A stretch of DNA of 64,000 bases from BOG-908 sp965198825. Its GTDB lineage: Bacteria > Pseudomonadota > Alphaproteobacteria > Acetobacterales > Acetobacteraceae. Position 1 is the stretch's first letter, and every line of letters begins with the position of its first letter. Under the pieces are notes generated by a model. That model was not told where the DNA came from, made no database searches, and saw only the letters and a list, made by a program, of their open reading frames with translations. The position numbers and the translations under genes are program-made. The stretch spans positions 496,001-560,000 of the forward strand of contig CBDAQB010000001.1 of the NCBI GenBank assembly GCA_965198825.1. The letters are read 5' to 3'. Shown here one piece after another: positions 35,701-44,130 of this stretch.

Positions 35701-38700
35701 GGCTTGGTTAACGTCGCAGCCGGTACCTTGGCGGTGACCGGTGGCGGCTCGATTGGGGGAACGCTTTCCGGCGCTGGGACTTTGTCGCTTTCCGGCACTT
35801 ACGCCACCACCGGCCTGTCCGGCGCTGGCCATCTCGCCATTACCGGTGCGAGCAGCACGCTGACCCAAACCGGCAGCGGCACGATCTCTGCCTCGCTGCT
35901 TGCCTCCGGCAACGCCACCCTCGTCGTTTCCCCAGCCGCCGCCGTGCTGAGCTTGTCCGGCCCGGTGACACTGGGCGATGCCAGCGGCTACGGCGCGTTC
36001 ACCGGACCAGGCACCATCGCGACCGCTGGCCTCACCTCCATCTACGATGGCGGCGCAAGCGTGCTCGAAGTGGGATTGGGAGAGGGCGTGACCTGGGCGA
36101 ACGCCGGCACGGTCAACGATGCCGGCCTGGTCGCCAGCGGCACCGGCAGCTCAACCATCACGAACAGCGGCACCTTCAACCTGACATCGGACGACGGCGG
36201 CCTGTCCGTCTATGTCGATAGCGCCAGCTTCAGCAACACCGGCACCCTCGCCAAAACGGGTGGCACCGGGACCAGCACGATCAGCGGCGTGACATTCGTC
36301 AGCACAGGCGCAATCACCGCCAGCGTCGGCACGCTGGCGCTGGCAAGCGGCGGCACTCTATCCGGCAGCATCGGCAGCAGCGGAAACGGCGTGGTTCTGC
36401 TTTCCGGCGGCTCGCCCTTCACAGCGACTGGCGCATTGTCGATCACCGACCATGCGGCACTTTCCTCGGTGACCGTCGGCAACGGCGTCGCCTCGATCAA
36501 CAACGGCGTCATCTCCGATGCCGGCATTCTCACCTTGGGCACTACGGCCACCGACACAACCAGCTTTACGAATTCCGCCGCCAGCACCTTTCTGCTCACC
36601 GGAGCCGATGCCGGTATTGCGTCGAAGGGCACAGTCACAATCGCCAATGCCGGGCTGATCGAGCAAACCGGCGGCGGCGTCGCCTCGATCAGCGGCGTCA
36701 TCACCAACACTGGCACCATAGAAAGCAAGAGCGGCACGCTGAAACTGGCCAGCGCGGTCTCCGGCACTGGCATCGAGCAGATCGATGCTGGCGCTACCCT
36801 GGAAATCAATACCGCGGCAGCGACCCAGAACATCGTCTTCCACGGCGGTGCTGGCGCTACCCTGAAGTTTGACCATCCCGCCTCGCGCGCCCTGACCGGC
36901 TTCGGTGCAGGCGACCGCCTCGATCTCGCCGGCACCACCATCACCAGCGCCGCCATCAGCGGCACTACCCTGACAGTCAAGGCAGGCGCCACCGCTTACA
37001 CATACACCAGCGCCGCGATTGCGGGTGCGTTCGCCAGCTTCTCCACGGACAACGCAGGCGGCAGCTTCGTCACGCTCACCCGTGCTGCGATGGCGAGCCA
37101 CACGCCCGAACCCCTGGCCTTCGGCAACCACCATGTCGGCGACAGCATCGGCAACACGCTGACGCTGACTGTCAGCAACACAGCTATCGCCGATGGCTAC
37201 TCGGAACTTCTCAACGCGGGCTTCGGAGGCGCCAGCACCGGCTTCTCCACGGCAGGCACCATCACAGGCATCGCCGCGGGCGGCAGCAACGCGAGTGCGC
37301 TGAGCGCCGTGCTCAATACCAGTGCCGCCGGCACGCAGAGCGGCACCGCGACCCTTGTCCTTGCCAGCAACGGCGCCGGCGTGGACGGCCTCGGAACAAC
37401 CCCGCTGCCGAGCCAGACCGTCAATCTTACCGGTGCCGTCTACGCCTACGCATCCGGGCAGGCGAGCAACGCCGGCACGGTCAACCTCGGCATCATCCAT
37501 GCCGGCGTACTAAGCACCGGCATCCTCTCGCTGACCAACGCCGCCGCAGCCGGCGCTTACAGCGAAGCGCTCGACGCCGGACTCTCCGGTGCAAGCGCAG
37601 GCCTCTCTGCCAGCGGCTCGATCTCCGGCCTGCTCGCCGGCAACACTGACACGACGAGCCTTCAACTCGGCCTGAACACCACTGCCACAGGCAATTACGC
37701 GGGCAGCGCCACTTTGGGCCTCGTCTCGGATGGCACGGTGATCGGCGATGGCCTGGGCACCACAACGCTCACCGGCCAGACCATCACGGTCCTTGCGACG
37801 GTTGACAATTACGCCCTCGCCGCCTTCGAGGACCCGTTAGGACCGGCACTCACCGGCACCACCATCAACGAAACACTCAACCTCGGCAGCGTCGCCTTGG
37901 GAGGCGCCGCCCTCACGGCAAACCTTGGCGTCCTGAATGCCGCCACCGGCCTCTCGGACCTGCTCACCGGCACCATCAGCAGCGCGGGCGGCGCCGGCTT
38001 CACCAACACCGGTTTCGGCGCCTTCGGCGGCCTCGGCGCAGGCCAGGACGAGCACGCCCAGCTCGTCTCCCTCTCCACCAGCACTGCTGGCGTCTTCACC
38101 GAAACGATCCTGCTCTCCAGCAGCGGCACCAATGCCAGCGGCTACTCCGGCGCGCTGGCAGCCGAAACCCTGACCGTCACAGGCACCGTCACCGCCGCCT
38201 TCACCACCTACACCCTGAGCAGCGGCCCCAATATCATCGTCGGCGCAGACGGGCTGGGCGACAACTTCGTGGCAACCGGTGGGTCTCTGAATAGCCGCGA
38301 CCAACTCACCGGCGGAAGCGGCGCGAACACGCTCACCCTGACCGGCGGCGGCACCTTCGACATCAACGCGCTGAAGACGTTCACCAACATCCCGACTGTA
38401 ATGGCGAGCGAAGGCCAGGCCGCCAGCGGCACCCTCGCCAGCACGCTGCAAACCGTGCTGATGACCGACATCGCCAACGAAAACCTCACCGTCACCACAG
38501 GCACCGCCGCACCAGGCAATGCAAACCCGGAAGCGATCCAGATCTACGGCAGCAGCAGCACCAACACGCTTAAGCTCGCCGCAGGCAGGGACAAGGTGAT
38601 CCTCGCAAACGGCCACGACACCATCACGCTCGGCGGCGCCACCAATAGCGTGACGGCAGGCAGCGGCACTGCCTTGATCCAAGCCAGCAACAGCTTCGCC

Positions 38701-39207
38701 AGCGCAGCCATCATCGGCAATGCCGGCGCCACCACGACCCTCGAAATCACCACCGGAGGCGCCACCACCCTGAACGCCGCCGACACCTATCTGACCGTGC
38801 AGATGGATGCCGCAGGCACCCTCAAGCTCTCTGCCATGGCATTCATCGGCGCCATAGGCAGCACCGGCGTTGACACCATCACCGCGCTCGGTGGCACCCA
38901 AACCCTCACAGGCGGCCTCGGTGCCGACACGCTCACCGGCTACACTGGCGGCAACGACAACTTCACCGACACGGCCGCCGGCCTGAACGGCGACACCATT
39001 CATAACTGGACGACAGGCGACGTCATCGATGTCACCAACATCGCCGCAGCCAACCTGCATCCGCTCAGTTTCGCCGCCAACACGCTGACCGTCACCGACG
39101 GCACCACCACCAGTGCCATCAAGTTCGTGGCAGGCCAGGCGCTGCATGATTTTACCGTGCTCGGCTCCGACGGCCATGGCGGCACCATGATCGGCTATCA
39201 CGTATAG
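32728..39207 (+). CDS. Giant repetitive surface protein with choice-of-anchor-D-like repeats and RTX-like C-terminus
   Basis: A 2159-aa Gly/Thr/Ser/Ala-rich protein. It opens with an autotransporter-like first coil (SWKTGQSGGWGTAADW, then PGSGDAVTI) but has no signal peptide. Residues ~375-1025 hold three long repeats of ~220 aa. Near residues 1460-1830 are three ~120-aa repeats starting FGNHHVGDSIGNTLTLTVSN, LGIIHAGVLSTG and LGSVALGGAAL, with a choice-of-anchor-D-like pattern. The last ~120 residues contain RTX-like TGGLGADTLTGYTGGND and an aromatic/aliphatic tail. Absence of a signal peptide with this tail suggests type I secretion (inference); no ABC exporter is in the window. The ATG at 32728 was chosen over a GTG seven codons upstream for its better ribosome-binding site. 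Confidence 0.82.
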   Translation: MAAISWKTGQSGGWGTAADWTGNPARVPGSGDAVTIAAAGNYTITISSAEAANSLVLNAAGAELLDTASLTIGTSFTETAGFVVLEAGSITGGKMSIAAGASLASAGASSMSAALTSNGEIDVSSGTLILSQGGSIAGTLDGSGTLALSSGTFVAAGGATLLGTGYEQLTNSAVMTATVTSSGATSTVGSTVSFGIDANGTLAIAKGATFLDAGTLTLGSNAAQGFVTGPGTLSTTRVANIFDAGTNVAAATLSGTLTWQNSGVVDVFGYGSVGASSSDSVTIINQAGAGFYFTDDDGSLIAGNGGHEVFTNAGTLSKTGGIGTSSISLVVNSTGVLGAAAGGTLALTGGGSIGGTVSGLGTVALNNLNYTIGAVAGAGTLMVGSANSLTETTTATVSAGIIVSNSSTLTVASGKTLTLGGPLTFGETTNLNGAQWGALSGPGTLITTGATTIVDGGSGSGSSYEAFFGGNITWTNSATGTVTVSGLADFGLHGGASDGATIINQGNFDFAGDDGQLLQFQAATDSFSNSGTLAKLSGTGTSSLAGSLTSTGLITAASGTLALTGGGSLSGTITGAGTVQIYDSTFTLGAIAGAGTLEIAGGTTRITATETLTATIAPAVILQDYAILAVAAGKSLTLGSSLTIGEAANVNGYQWAAISGPGTLTTTAATNVVDGGNGGIGYEAFIGGNITWINSATGTVTVSGQANFALSGGATDGAAIINQGNFDFAGIDAQLGLFSTGAGTIDSFTNTGTLAKLSGTNTTTLAAAVTSTGLISAASGTLSLSGGGAIGGTIAGAGTVQLFDSNFTLGAIAGTGTLDIAGGTTRMSATETMTATIAPAVIVQDYATLAVAAGKNLTLGSSLTLGENINVNGYQWAEISGPGTLTTSAATTIVDGGNASVGYEAFIDGNITWINTATGTVTVAGQADFGLSGGTTDGATIINQGNFDFVGVDAQLVAFQGGETAILTNSGTLAKLSGSNITNFAATLNNTGLVNVAAGTLAVTGGGSIGGTLSGAGTLSLSGTYATTGLSGAGHLAITGASSTLTQTGSGTISASLLASGNATLVVSPAAAVLSLSGPVTLGDASGYGAFTGPGTIATAGLTSIYDGGASVLEVGLGEGVTWANAGTVNDAGLVASGTGSSTITNSGTFNLTSDDGGLSVYVDSASFSNTGTLAKTGGTGTSTISGVTFVSTGAITASVGTLALASGGTLSGSIGSSGNGVVLLSGGSPFTATGALSITDHAALSSVTVGNGVASINNGVISDAGILTLGTTATDTTSFTNSAASTFLLTGADAGIASKGTVTIANAGLIEQTGGGVASISGVITNTGTIESKSGTLKLASAVSGTGIEQIDAGATLEINTAAATQNIVFHGGAGATLKFDHPASRALTGFGAGDRLDLAGTTITSAAISGTTLTVKAGATAYTYTSAAIAGAFASFSTDNAGGSFVTLTRAAMASHTPEPLAFGNHHVGDSIGNTLTLTVSNTAIADGYSELLNAGFGGASTGFSTAGTITGIAAGGSNASALSAVLNTSAAGTQSGTATLVLASNGAGVDGLGTTPLPSQTVNLTGAVYAYASGQASNAGTVNLGIIHAGVLSTGILSLTNAAAAGAYSEALDAGLSGASAGLSASGSISGLLAGNTDTTSLQLGLNTTATGNYAGSATLGLVSDGTVIGDGLGTTTLTGQTITVLATVDNYALAAFEDPLGPALTGTTINETLNLGSVALGGAALTANLGVLNAATGLSDLLTGTISSAGGAGFTNTGFGAFGGLGAGQDEHAQLVSLSTSTAGVFTETILLSSSGTNASGYSGALAAETLTVTGTVTAAFTTYTLSSGPNIIVGADGLGDNFVATGGSLNSRDQLTGGSGANTLTLTGGGTFDINALKTFTNIPTVMASEGQAASGTLASTLQTVLMTDIANENLTVTTGTAAPGNANPEAIQIYGSSSTNTLKLAAGRDKVILANGHDTITLGGATNSVTAGSGTALIQASNSFASAAIIGNAGATTTLEITTGGATTLNAADTYLTVQMDAAGTLKLSAMAFIGAIGSTGVDTITALGGTQTLTGGLGADTLTGYTGGNDNFTDTAAGLNGDTIHNWTTGDVIDVTNIAAANLHPLSFAANTLTVTDGTTTSAIKFVAGQALHDFTVLGSDGHGGTMIGYHV
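33850..35800 (+). repeat. Three ~650-bp coding repeats in the surface protein gene
   Basis: Units start near 33850, 34498 and 35161 with an IAGAGTL-type segment. Each contains the same order of landmarks: AGKxLTLG, SGPGTLxTTxAT, YEAF(F/I)xGNITW, TDGATIINQGNFDF, GTLAKLSG and TGGGS(I/L)xGT. The second and third are closest to each other, the first is more divergent, and the third is cut slightly short. This fits duplication of a beta-solenoid segment. Confidence 0.8.
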
Positions 39208-39374
39208 AAGCTTAGCTGCGCGGCAGGTGACTGACTAAGGAGGGGAGGGCCGCCCGTGGTCCTCCTCTGCCCTGCTGCATGGATTAAGGAACCCGTCGCG
39301 CCGGTTTGCTTTTTGGTCTAGTCGGGCAATCCGACTTGCGCCGCGGGATCGGCGCCCATCCAGCGGAGGGCCGC

Positions 39375-39905
39375 ATGCAATTCACGATCAACAACCGCCA
39401 GATCGAAGCGGAGGTCGATATCAGGACGTCGCTGCTCGACCTCCTGCGTGATCATCTTGGCCTGCCCGGTACAAAGAAGGGCTGCAATCAGGGGGCATGC
39501 GGCGCCTGCACCGTATTGGTGGATGGCGAGCGCATCAACAGCTGCCTCGCACTGGCAGTGCAATACCAGGACCGGCCGATTACCACTGTCGAAGGGCTCG
39601 GCTCGCCAGGCGCACTCCACCCATTGCAGGCGGCTTTCGTCACCCACGATGGATTTCAGTGCGGATATTGCACGCCCGGCCAGCTCTGCTCCGCAGTTGC
39701 CATGGCACACGAAATCGAGATGGGCATACCAAGTTTTGTGACCGAAAACCTCGCAGACGGCGACATTGATCTCACGCATGACGAAATCCGCGAACGCATG
39801 AGCGGCAATCTCTGCCGATGCGGCGCCTACAACGGTATTGTTGACGCCATTAACGACATCTACGGCAACCACGCCGCCGATGCCGAAAAGCGCGAGGCAG
39901 CCTGA
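39375..39905 (+). CDS. Molybdenum hydroxylase 2Fe-2S subunit (PaoA/YagT-like)
   Basis: A 176-aa iron-sulfur subunit of the xanthine oxidase family. The plant-type cluster ligands are C37, C42, C45 (GCNQGACGAC) and C57; the second cluster uses the CGYC and CRC motifs (FQCGYCTPGQ and GNLCRCGAY). It passes electrons between the molybdenum and FAD subunits. The start at ATG 39375 is supported by GGAGGG five bases upstream. E. coli PaoA carries a Tat signal, but nothing of that kind is encoded here even in the upstream extension, so this complex is probably cytoplasmic. The stop overlaps the next start. The 167 bp upstream show only a weak G/C-rich inverted repeat. Confidence 0.92.
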   Translation: MQFTINNRQIEAEVDIRTSLLDLLRDHLGLPGTKKGCNQGACGACTVLVDGERINSCLALAVQYQDRPITTVEGLGSPGALHPLQAAFVTHDGFQCGYCTPGQLCSAVAMAHEIEMGIPSFVTENLADGDIDLTHDEIRERMSGNLCRCGAYNGIVDAINDIYGNHAADAEKREAA

Positions 39906-40897
39906 TGGACAGTTTTTCGTACGAGCGTGCAACAGACACCCAGGCCGCTTTGGCGCTAGGTGCACAGGCAGGCGCTTTCTACCTGGGTGGCGGCACCAAC
40001 CTCATTGACCTCATGCGTGAGACGATCGCATATCCCAGCTCTCTTGTGGACGTGACGGGTCTCGCAGGCGGGATCGAAGATACAACCGACGGCGGGCTCG
40101 TCATTGGCGCTGGCGTGAAAAATACGGCAGTCGCAGCCGACCGCCGCGTCCGCGAGCGTTACCCGGTTCTGGCACGCGCGATCCTTGCTGGTGCCTCTGC
40201 GCAGATACGTAACATGGCGACGGTGGGCGGCAACATCATGCAGCGCACACGCTGCGTCTATTTCTACGACGATGCTGCCGCCTGCAACAAACGCTCGCCT
40301 GGAGCAGGATGCGACGCGATCGGCGGCTTCACGCGGTCCCACGCCATTTTGGGCGCGTCATCGAGCTGCATCGCGACTCATCCTTCCGACATGTGCGTGG
40401 CCTTGGCGGCGTTGGATGCCATGGTGACTGTGGAAGGCCCAAGCGGGCGTCGCGACATCCCGTTCGCCGATTTTCATCGGTTGCCAGGCGACACGCCGCA
40501 TATCGAGACAACGCTTGAAGCAGGTGAACTGATTACGTCGGTCACATTGCCCGCCGAGGGCTTCGCCACCCATTCAGCCTATCGCAAGGTTCGGGACCGC
40601 GCGAGCTACGCCTTTGCCCTGGTGTCACTCGCAGCCGCAGTCGATCTACAGGACGGCATCGTCCGCGATGTGCGGCTTGCTCTTGGCGGTGTGGCACACA
40701 AACCCTGGCGTGCAAGCAAAGCGGAGGCGGCGCTTACAGGCGCCGCTCCCAGCATGACGAAGTTCCACGAAGCAGCGGAGGCCGAGCTCGCTCAAGCACA
40801 GCCGCTGCCTGGCAATGCGTTCAAGGTCGAGCTGGCAAAACGGCTGATCGCCGACACGCTCGCCAAGCTCTGTCAGATTGGGGAGAGCGCGCCATGA
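39905..40897 (+). CDS. Molybdenum hydroxylase FAD subunit (PaoB/YagS-like)
   Basis: A 330-aa FAD-binding subunit. The flavin-binding segment LGGGTNLIDLMRE is near residues 27-39 and TVGGNIMQRTRC at 107-117. Cysteines C117, C127 and C136 in the RTRCVYFYD to GAGCDAI segment resemble those binding the extra 4Fe-4S cluster of the PaoB/YagS subgroup, which ordinary xanthine dehydrogenase FAD subunits lack. It delivers electrons to an external acceptor. Start and stop overlap the neighbours, so the three subunits form one translationally coupled operon. Confidence 0.92.
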   Translation: MDSFSYERATDTQAALALGAQAGAFYLGGGTNLIDLMRETIAYPSSLVDVTGLAGGIEDTTDGGLVIGAGVKNTAVAADRRVRERYPVLARAILAGASAQIRNMATVGGNIMQRTRCVYFYDDAAACNKRSPGAGCDAIGGFTRSHAILGASSSCIATHPSDMCVALAALDAMVTVEGPSGRRDIPFADFHRLPGDTPHIETTLEAGELITSVTLPAEGFATHSAYRKVRDRASYAFALVSLAAAVDLQDGIVRDVRLALGGVAHKPWRASKAEAALTGAAPSMTKFHEAAEAELAQAQPLPGNAFKVELAKRLIADTLAKLCQIGESAP

Positions 40898-43206
40898 GCG
40901 TTGTGCAGGATGCCATGCAGGCGGTGATGAAGACCGCCATAGCCCTAGCTCCCGATAACTGGATTCCGGGCGGCCACCCGGATCCCTTGGCGCGGCAGAA
41001 GCACGGGCTGATCGGCGCACCGATCTCCCGCATAGACGGGCCGCTGAAGGTGGCGGGGCAAGCACGCTTTGCTGCCGAAATCGCGTTGCCTGGCCTGACG
41101 CATGCCGCACTTCATTACGCCTCGATCGCCCGCGGCCGCATCACCGCCATCGACACCACGGCCGCGGAGAAAGTGCCCGGCGTGGTGCTCGTTATGACCT
41201 ACAAGAATGCGCCACGGCTCAAGACACCGCCGCCTTTCGGCACCGGTCCGAAGGCCGCCGGCGGCGACAGCGTGGCGCCGATGCAGGATGAGCACATCCA
41301 CTGGAATGGCCAGCCCATCGCGCTCGTGTTGGCAGAGACCAGCGAAGCGGCGGAGCATGCCCAGTCTCTCATCAGAGTAGCCTATGAGGAAGAAAAAGGC
41401 GCCACCTCCTACGCCGCGGCAAAGGCAGCCGGAACGGAACTTGGTAAGTTCCAAGGCGAAGAGCTGAAGCTGAATGTCGAAGATGCCGAACGCCTCCTCA
41501 AGGATGCGCCGCACAGCATCGACGCGGTCTATCGAACACCGCCTCACAACCACAATCCCATTGAACTGCACGCAGCAACCGTCACGTGGGAGGGGGGTCA
41601 CCTACGCGTCCATGACGCCACGCAAGCCGTTACGCATGCCGCCTGGACACTCTCGCAGGTTTTCGGGCTTGAGGAAGAGCAGGTCCACGTCACCTCACCC
41701 TTCGTCGGCGGCGGCTTCGGCAGCAAGACTCTTTGGCACCACCAGATACTGGCTGCTGCAGCCTCGAAACTCGCAGGCAGGCCGGTGCGCATCGTGCTGA
41801 GCCGCGAGGGCGTGTTCCGCGTCGTCGGCGGCCGCGCACTCACCGAGCAGCGTGTCGCTATAGGGGCACAAAACGACGGCACCTTCGACGCCATTATCCA
41901 TACCGGCACAACACCGATGACGCCGCACAACGTCATGACTGAGCCATTCATTGTTGCCACACGCAGCCTCTACGGCGCGCGCAGCTTCAAGCTCGAGGTG
42001 GACACCGTCAAACTCAACATGGTCGCCAACACCTTCATGCGCGCGCCTGGCGAGGCGGTCGGCACCTTTGCCCTGGAATCCGCCGTTGACGAAATGGCAG
42101 TGGAACTCGGCATCGATCCTATCGAACTGCGCCTCCGCAACGAGCCGGCGAATGACCCGACTATGGGAACGCCCTTTTCGCAGCGTAATACCGAGAAAGC
42201 CTGGCGCGACGGTGCCGCCCGCTTCGGCTGGGACCAGCGGCAGGCAACACCGCGCGGCCGCCGAGAGGGCGACTGGCTTGTTGGCCTCGGCTGCGCCACA
42301 GGCACCTATCCCTATTACCGCATGCCAGGAGGCGCCGCACGCATCACCCTCTCGCGCAACGGTCGTGCAAAGGTCGAGATTGCGGCACATGAGATGGGCA
42401 TGGGCACCGCGACCGTGCACACCCAGGTCGCTGCCGAACGCCTTGGGTTGCCGCTCAACGGCGTGGACATGCACTACGGCGACAATGCCTTCCCCGGCGC
42501 AGTTCTCGCTGGCGGCTCGCAGCAAACCGCCTCCATCGGTGCAAGCCTGATTGCCGCGCACCGCGCGCTGGTCACGGAACTTCTCAAACTGGCAGGTAAC
42601 GACTCGCCTCTGGCTGGCCTCACGCCGGACGAAGTGGGTGGCTTCGATGGCGGGCTGTGCAAGCTGGACGAACCCTCTCGTTCCGAAAGCTACGCCTCCA
42701 TCCTAGGCCGCGCACAACGCGAGGAGCTGGTTGTGGAAGGAGAAGCGCCGCCGCCGCTCGAAGTGCAGAAATGGTCGATGCACAGCCATGCCGCCATGTT
42801 CTGCGAAGTGCGCGTGAACGCGCTCACCGGCGAAATCCGTGTAAGCCGCTTCCTGGGATCTTTCGATTGCGGCCGTATCCTAAACGCGAAAACCGCAGCA
42901 AGCCAGTTCCGCGGCGGCATCATCATGGGTATCGGCTTGGCACTGATGGAGGAAGCCGCATTCGACGAGCGTAGCGGCCGTATCATGAATCCGTCACTCG
43001 CCGAGTACCACGTGCCGGTGCAAATGGACGTCCCAGAGATCGACGTAATCTGGACTGACGAACCCGATCCGCATGCACCCATGGGTGCCCGCGGTATTGG
43101 TGAAATCGGTATTACCGGCGTCGGTGCTGCGATCGCAAATGCAATCTTCAACGCGACCGGCAAACGCGTTCGCGACCTTCCTATTACGTTGGACAAGCTG
43201 CTTTAG
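40894..43206 (+). CDS. Molybdenum hydroxylase catalytic subunit (PaoC/YagR-like)
   Basis: A 770-aa molybdopterin cytosine dinucleotide-binding subunit. Landmarks are the entry domain (ISRIDGPLKVAGQARFAAEI), the GGGFGSKTLWHHQIL cofactor loop, FMRAPGEAVG, and GARGIGEIG near the C-terminus with the expected catalytic Glu (about E737). The subgroup oxidises aldehydes, often aromatic, to carboxylic acids with water as oxygen donor; the substrate here is unknown. The ATG overlaps the FAD-subunit stop (ATGA). No XdhC/PaoD-type maturation factor is in the window. Repeat copy 2 begins right after the stop codon. Confidence 0.93.
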   Translation: MSVVQDAMQAVMKTAIALAPDNWIPGGHPDPLARQKHGLIGAPISRIDGPLKVAGQARFAAEIALPGLTHAALHYASIARGRITAIDTTAAEKVPGVVLVMTYKNAPRLKTPPPFGTGPKAAGGDSVAPMQDEHIHWNGQPIALVLAETSEAAEHAQSLIRVAYEEEKGATSYAAAKAAGTELGKFQGEELKLNVEDAERLLKDAPHSIDAVYRTPPHNHNPIELHAATVTWEGGHLRVHDATQAVTHAAWTLSQVFGLEEEQVHVTSPFVGGGFGSKTLWHHQILAAAASKLAGRPVRIVLSREGVFRVVGGRALTEQRVAIGAQNDGTFDAIIHTGTTPMTPHNVMTEPFIVATRSLYGARSFKLEVDTVKLNMVANTFMRAPGEAVGTFALESAVDEMAVELGIDPIELRLRNEPANDPTMGTPFSQRNTEKAWRDGAARFGWDQRQATPRGRREGDWLVGLGCATGTYPYYRMPGGAARITLSRNGRAKVEIAAHEMGMGTATVHTQVAAERLGLPLNGVDMHYGDNAFPGAVLAGGSQQTASIGASLIAAHRALVTELLKLAGNDSPLAGLTPDEVGGFDGGLCKLDEPSRSESYASILGRAQREELVVEGEAPPPLEVQKWSMHSHAAMFCEVRVNALTGEIRVSRFLGSFDCGRILNAKTAASQFRGGIIMGIGLALMEEAAFDERSGRIMNPSLAEYHVPVQMDVPEIDVIWTDEPDPHAPMGARGIGEIGITGVGAAIANAIFNATGKRVRDLPITLDKLL

Positions 43207-43344
43207 AAAGAAGCAGGAAGCATGTTCTTTTTTGAAAAAAAGAACCAAAAAACTTTTGCGAGTCTAGGCCGGGTGTAAAGAAGTGCCGGGCCAAATGTCC
43301 AAAAGTTTTTTGCTTCTTTTTTTCAAAAAAGAAGTGCTTTCTTC
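43207..43344. repeat. Inverted-repeat element, copy 2 (between convergent genes)
   Basis: Same family as the element at 18264-18395: arms containing ttcttttttgaaaaaaagaa and caaaaaactttt in inverted orientation around a GC-rich centre. It occupies the whole interval between the stop of the molybdenum subunit gene and the stop of the convergent SDR gene, so it very probably terminates both transcripts. Confidence 0.9.
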
Positions 43345-44130
43345 CTACTCCCGCGGCACAACGTGAAATCGAATCCCGTTGGTAGCCACACGATTGACCG
43401 CCTCGGGCACAAAAGGCGAAATCCGGGCAAGCAGCGCAAGCATGCGTGGGAACGCAATGACCTGCCGGTTGCGCGCAACACCGGCGGCAATCAGGCGCGC
43501 GGCTGCGGTTGCGCTGATCTTGCCAGGCTGCTCGCCGATATGGCTGTCTGTCATTGCGCTGACTACGTAGCCGGGACACACGACCGAAACTTGAACGCCT
43601 GTCTCGGCCAACGCTGCACGCAGGGCGCGGCCATAGGCCAGCAAGCCGGCCTTGCTGGCGCTGTAGGCGGGCGCGTCGGTCACCGGCGACAAGCCGGCAA
43701 GCGAACTCACCAGAACGATATGGCCCTTGCCCCGTGCAAGCATGTGCGGCAGCACGGCGTGCACGGTGTCGATGGCGCCTAGCAGGTTGATGTCGATGAC
43801 ACGCCGCGCAGCCTCGCCGCTCTCCAGGCTACCATCCGCGCGCCTTCCATCCAGCACGCCCGCGTTGGCAATCAACAGATCGATCGGGTGGATGGCGGAA
43901 AACTCTGCGAAATACGCAGCAAGCGCTGTCTGGTCCCGCACGTCGAAAACACCGGGCACCACCTGCGCGCCAGCCGCACGAAGCCTGGCCGCAACCGCGT
44001 CGAGCCGTGCCGAGTCGCGTCCGGTGACGCCGAGGATAATCCCCGCGCCAGCGTAGAACTCCGCCAACGCCGCCCCGATGCCGCTGGACGCACCGGTAAT
44101 GACAATGTTGGAGAAAGGGCCGGCTGTCAC
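43345..44130 (-). CDS. SDR reductase of the PKS operon (probable 3-keto reductase)
   Basis: A 261-aa classical SDR: TGASSGIG at residues 12-19, LIANAG at 86-91, S143, Y156 and K160 (YSASK). It is the third gene of the PKS operon, with its GTG start overlapping the preceding stop by four bases. In sphingolipid and fumonisin pathways an SDR reduces the 3-ketone left by the alpha-oxoamine synthase, which is the role I infer here: NAD(P)H-dependent reduction of an amino-ketone to an amino-alcohol. The fold is common, so substrate assignment depends on the operon context. Confidence 0.85.
   Translation of the reverse strand: MTAGPFSNIVITGASSGIGAALAEFYAGAGIILGVTGRDSARLDAVAARLRAAGAQVVPGVFDVRDQTALAAYFAEFSAIHPIDLLIANAGVLDGRRADGSLESGEAARRVIDINLLGAIDTVHAVLPHMLARGKGHIVLVSSLAGLSPVTDAPAYSASKAGLLAYGRALRAALAETGVQVSVVCPGYVVSAMTDSHIGEQPGKISATAAARLIAAGVARNRQVIAFPRMLALLARISPFVPEAVNRVATNGIRFHVVPRE

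Noticed and set aside
37837..39201. 454-codon open frame antisense to the giant surface protein
   Set aside because: Composition is Gly/Ala/Val/Asp-biased and mirrors the repetitive sense strand. No recognisable motif or ribosome-binding site.
39208..39374. G/C-rich inverted repeat after the surface protein gene as a terminator
   Set aside because: The arms (AGGAGG and CCTCCT region) pair only weakly and no U-run follows, so it is mentioned but not listed as a feature.
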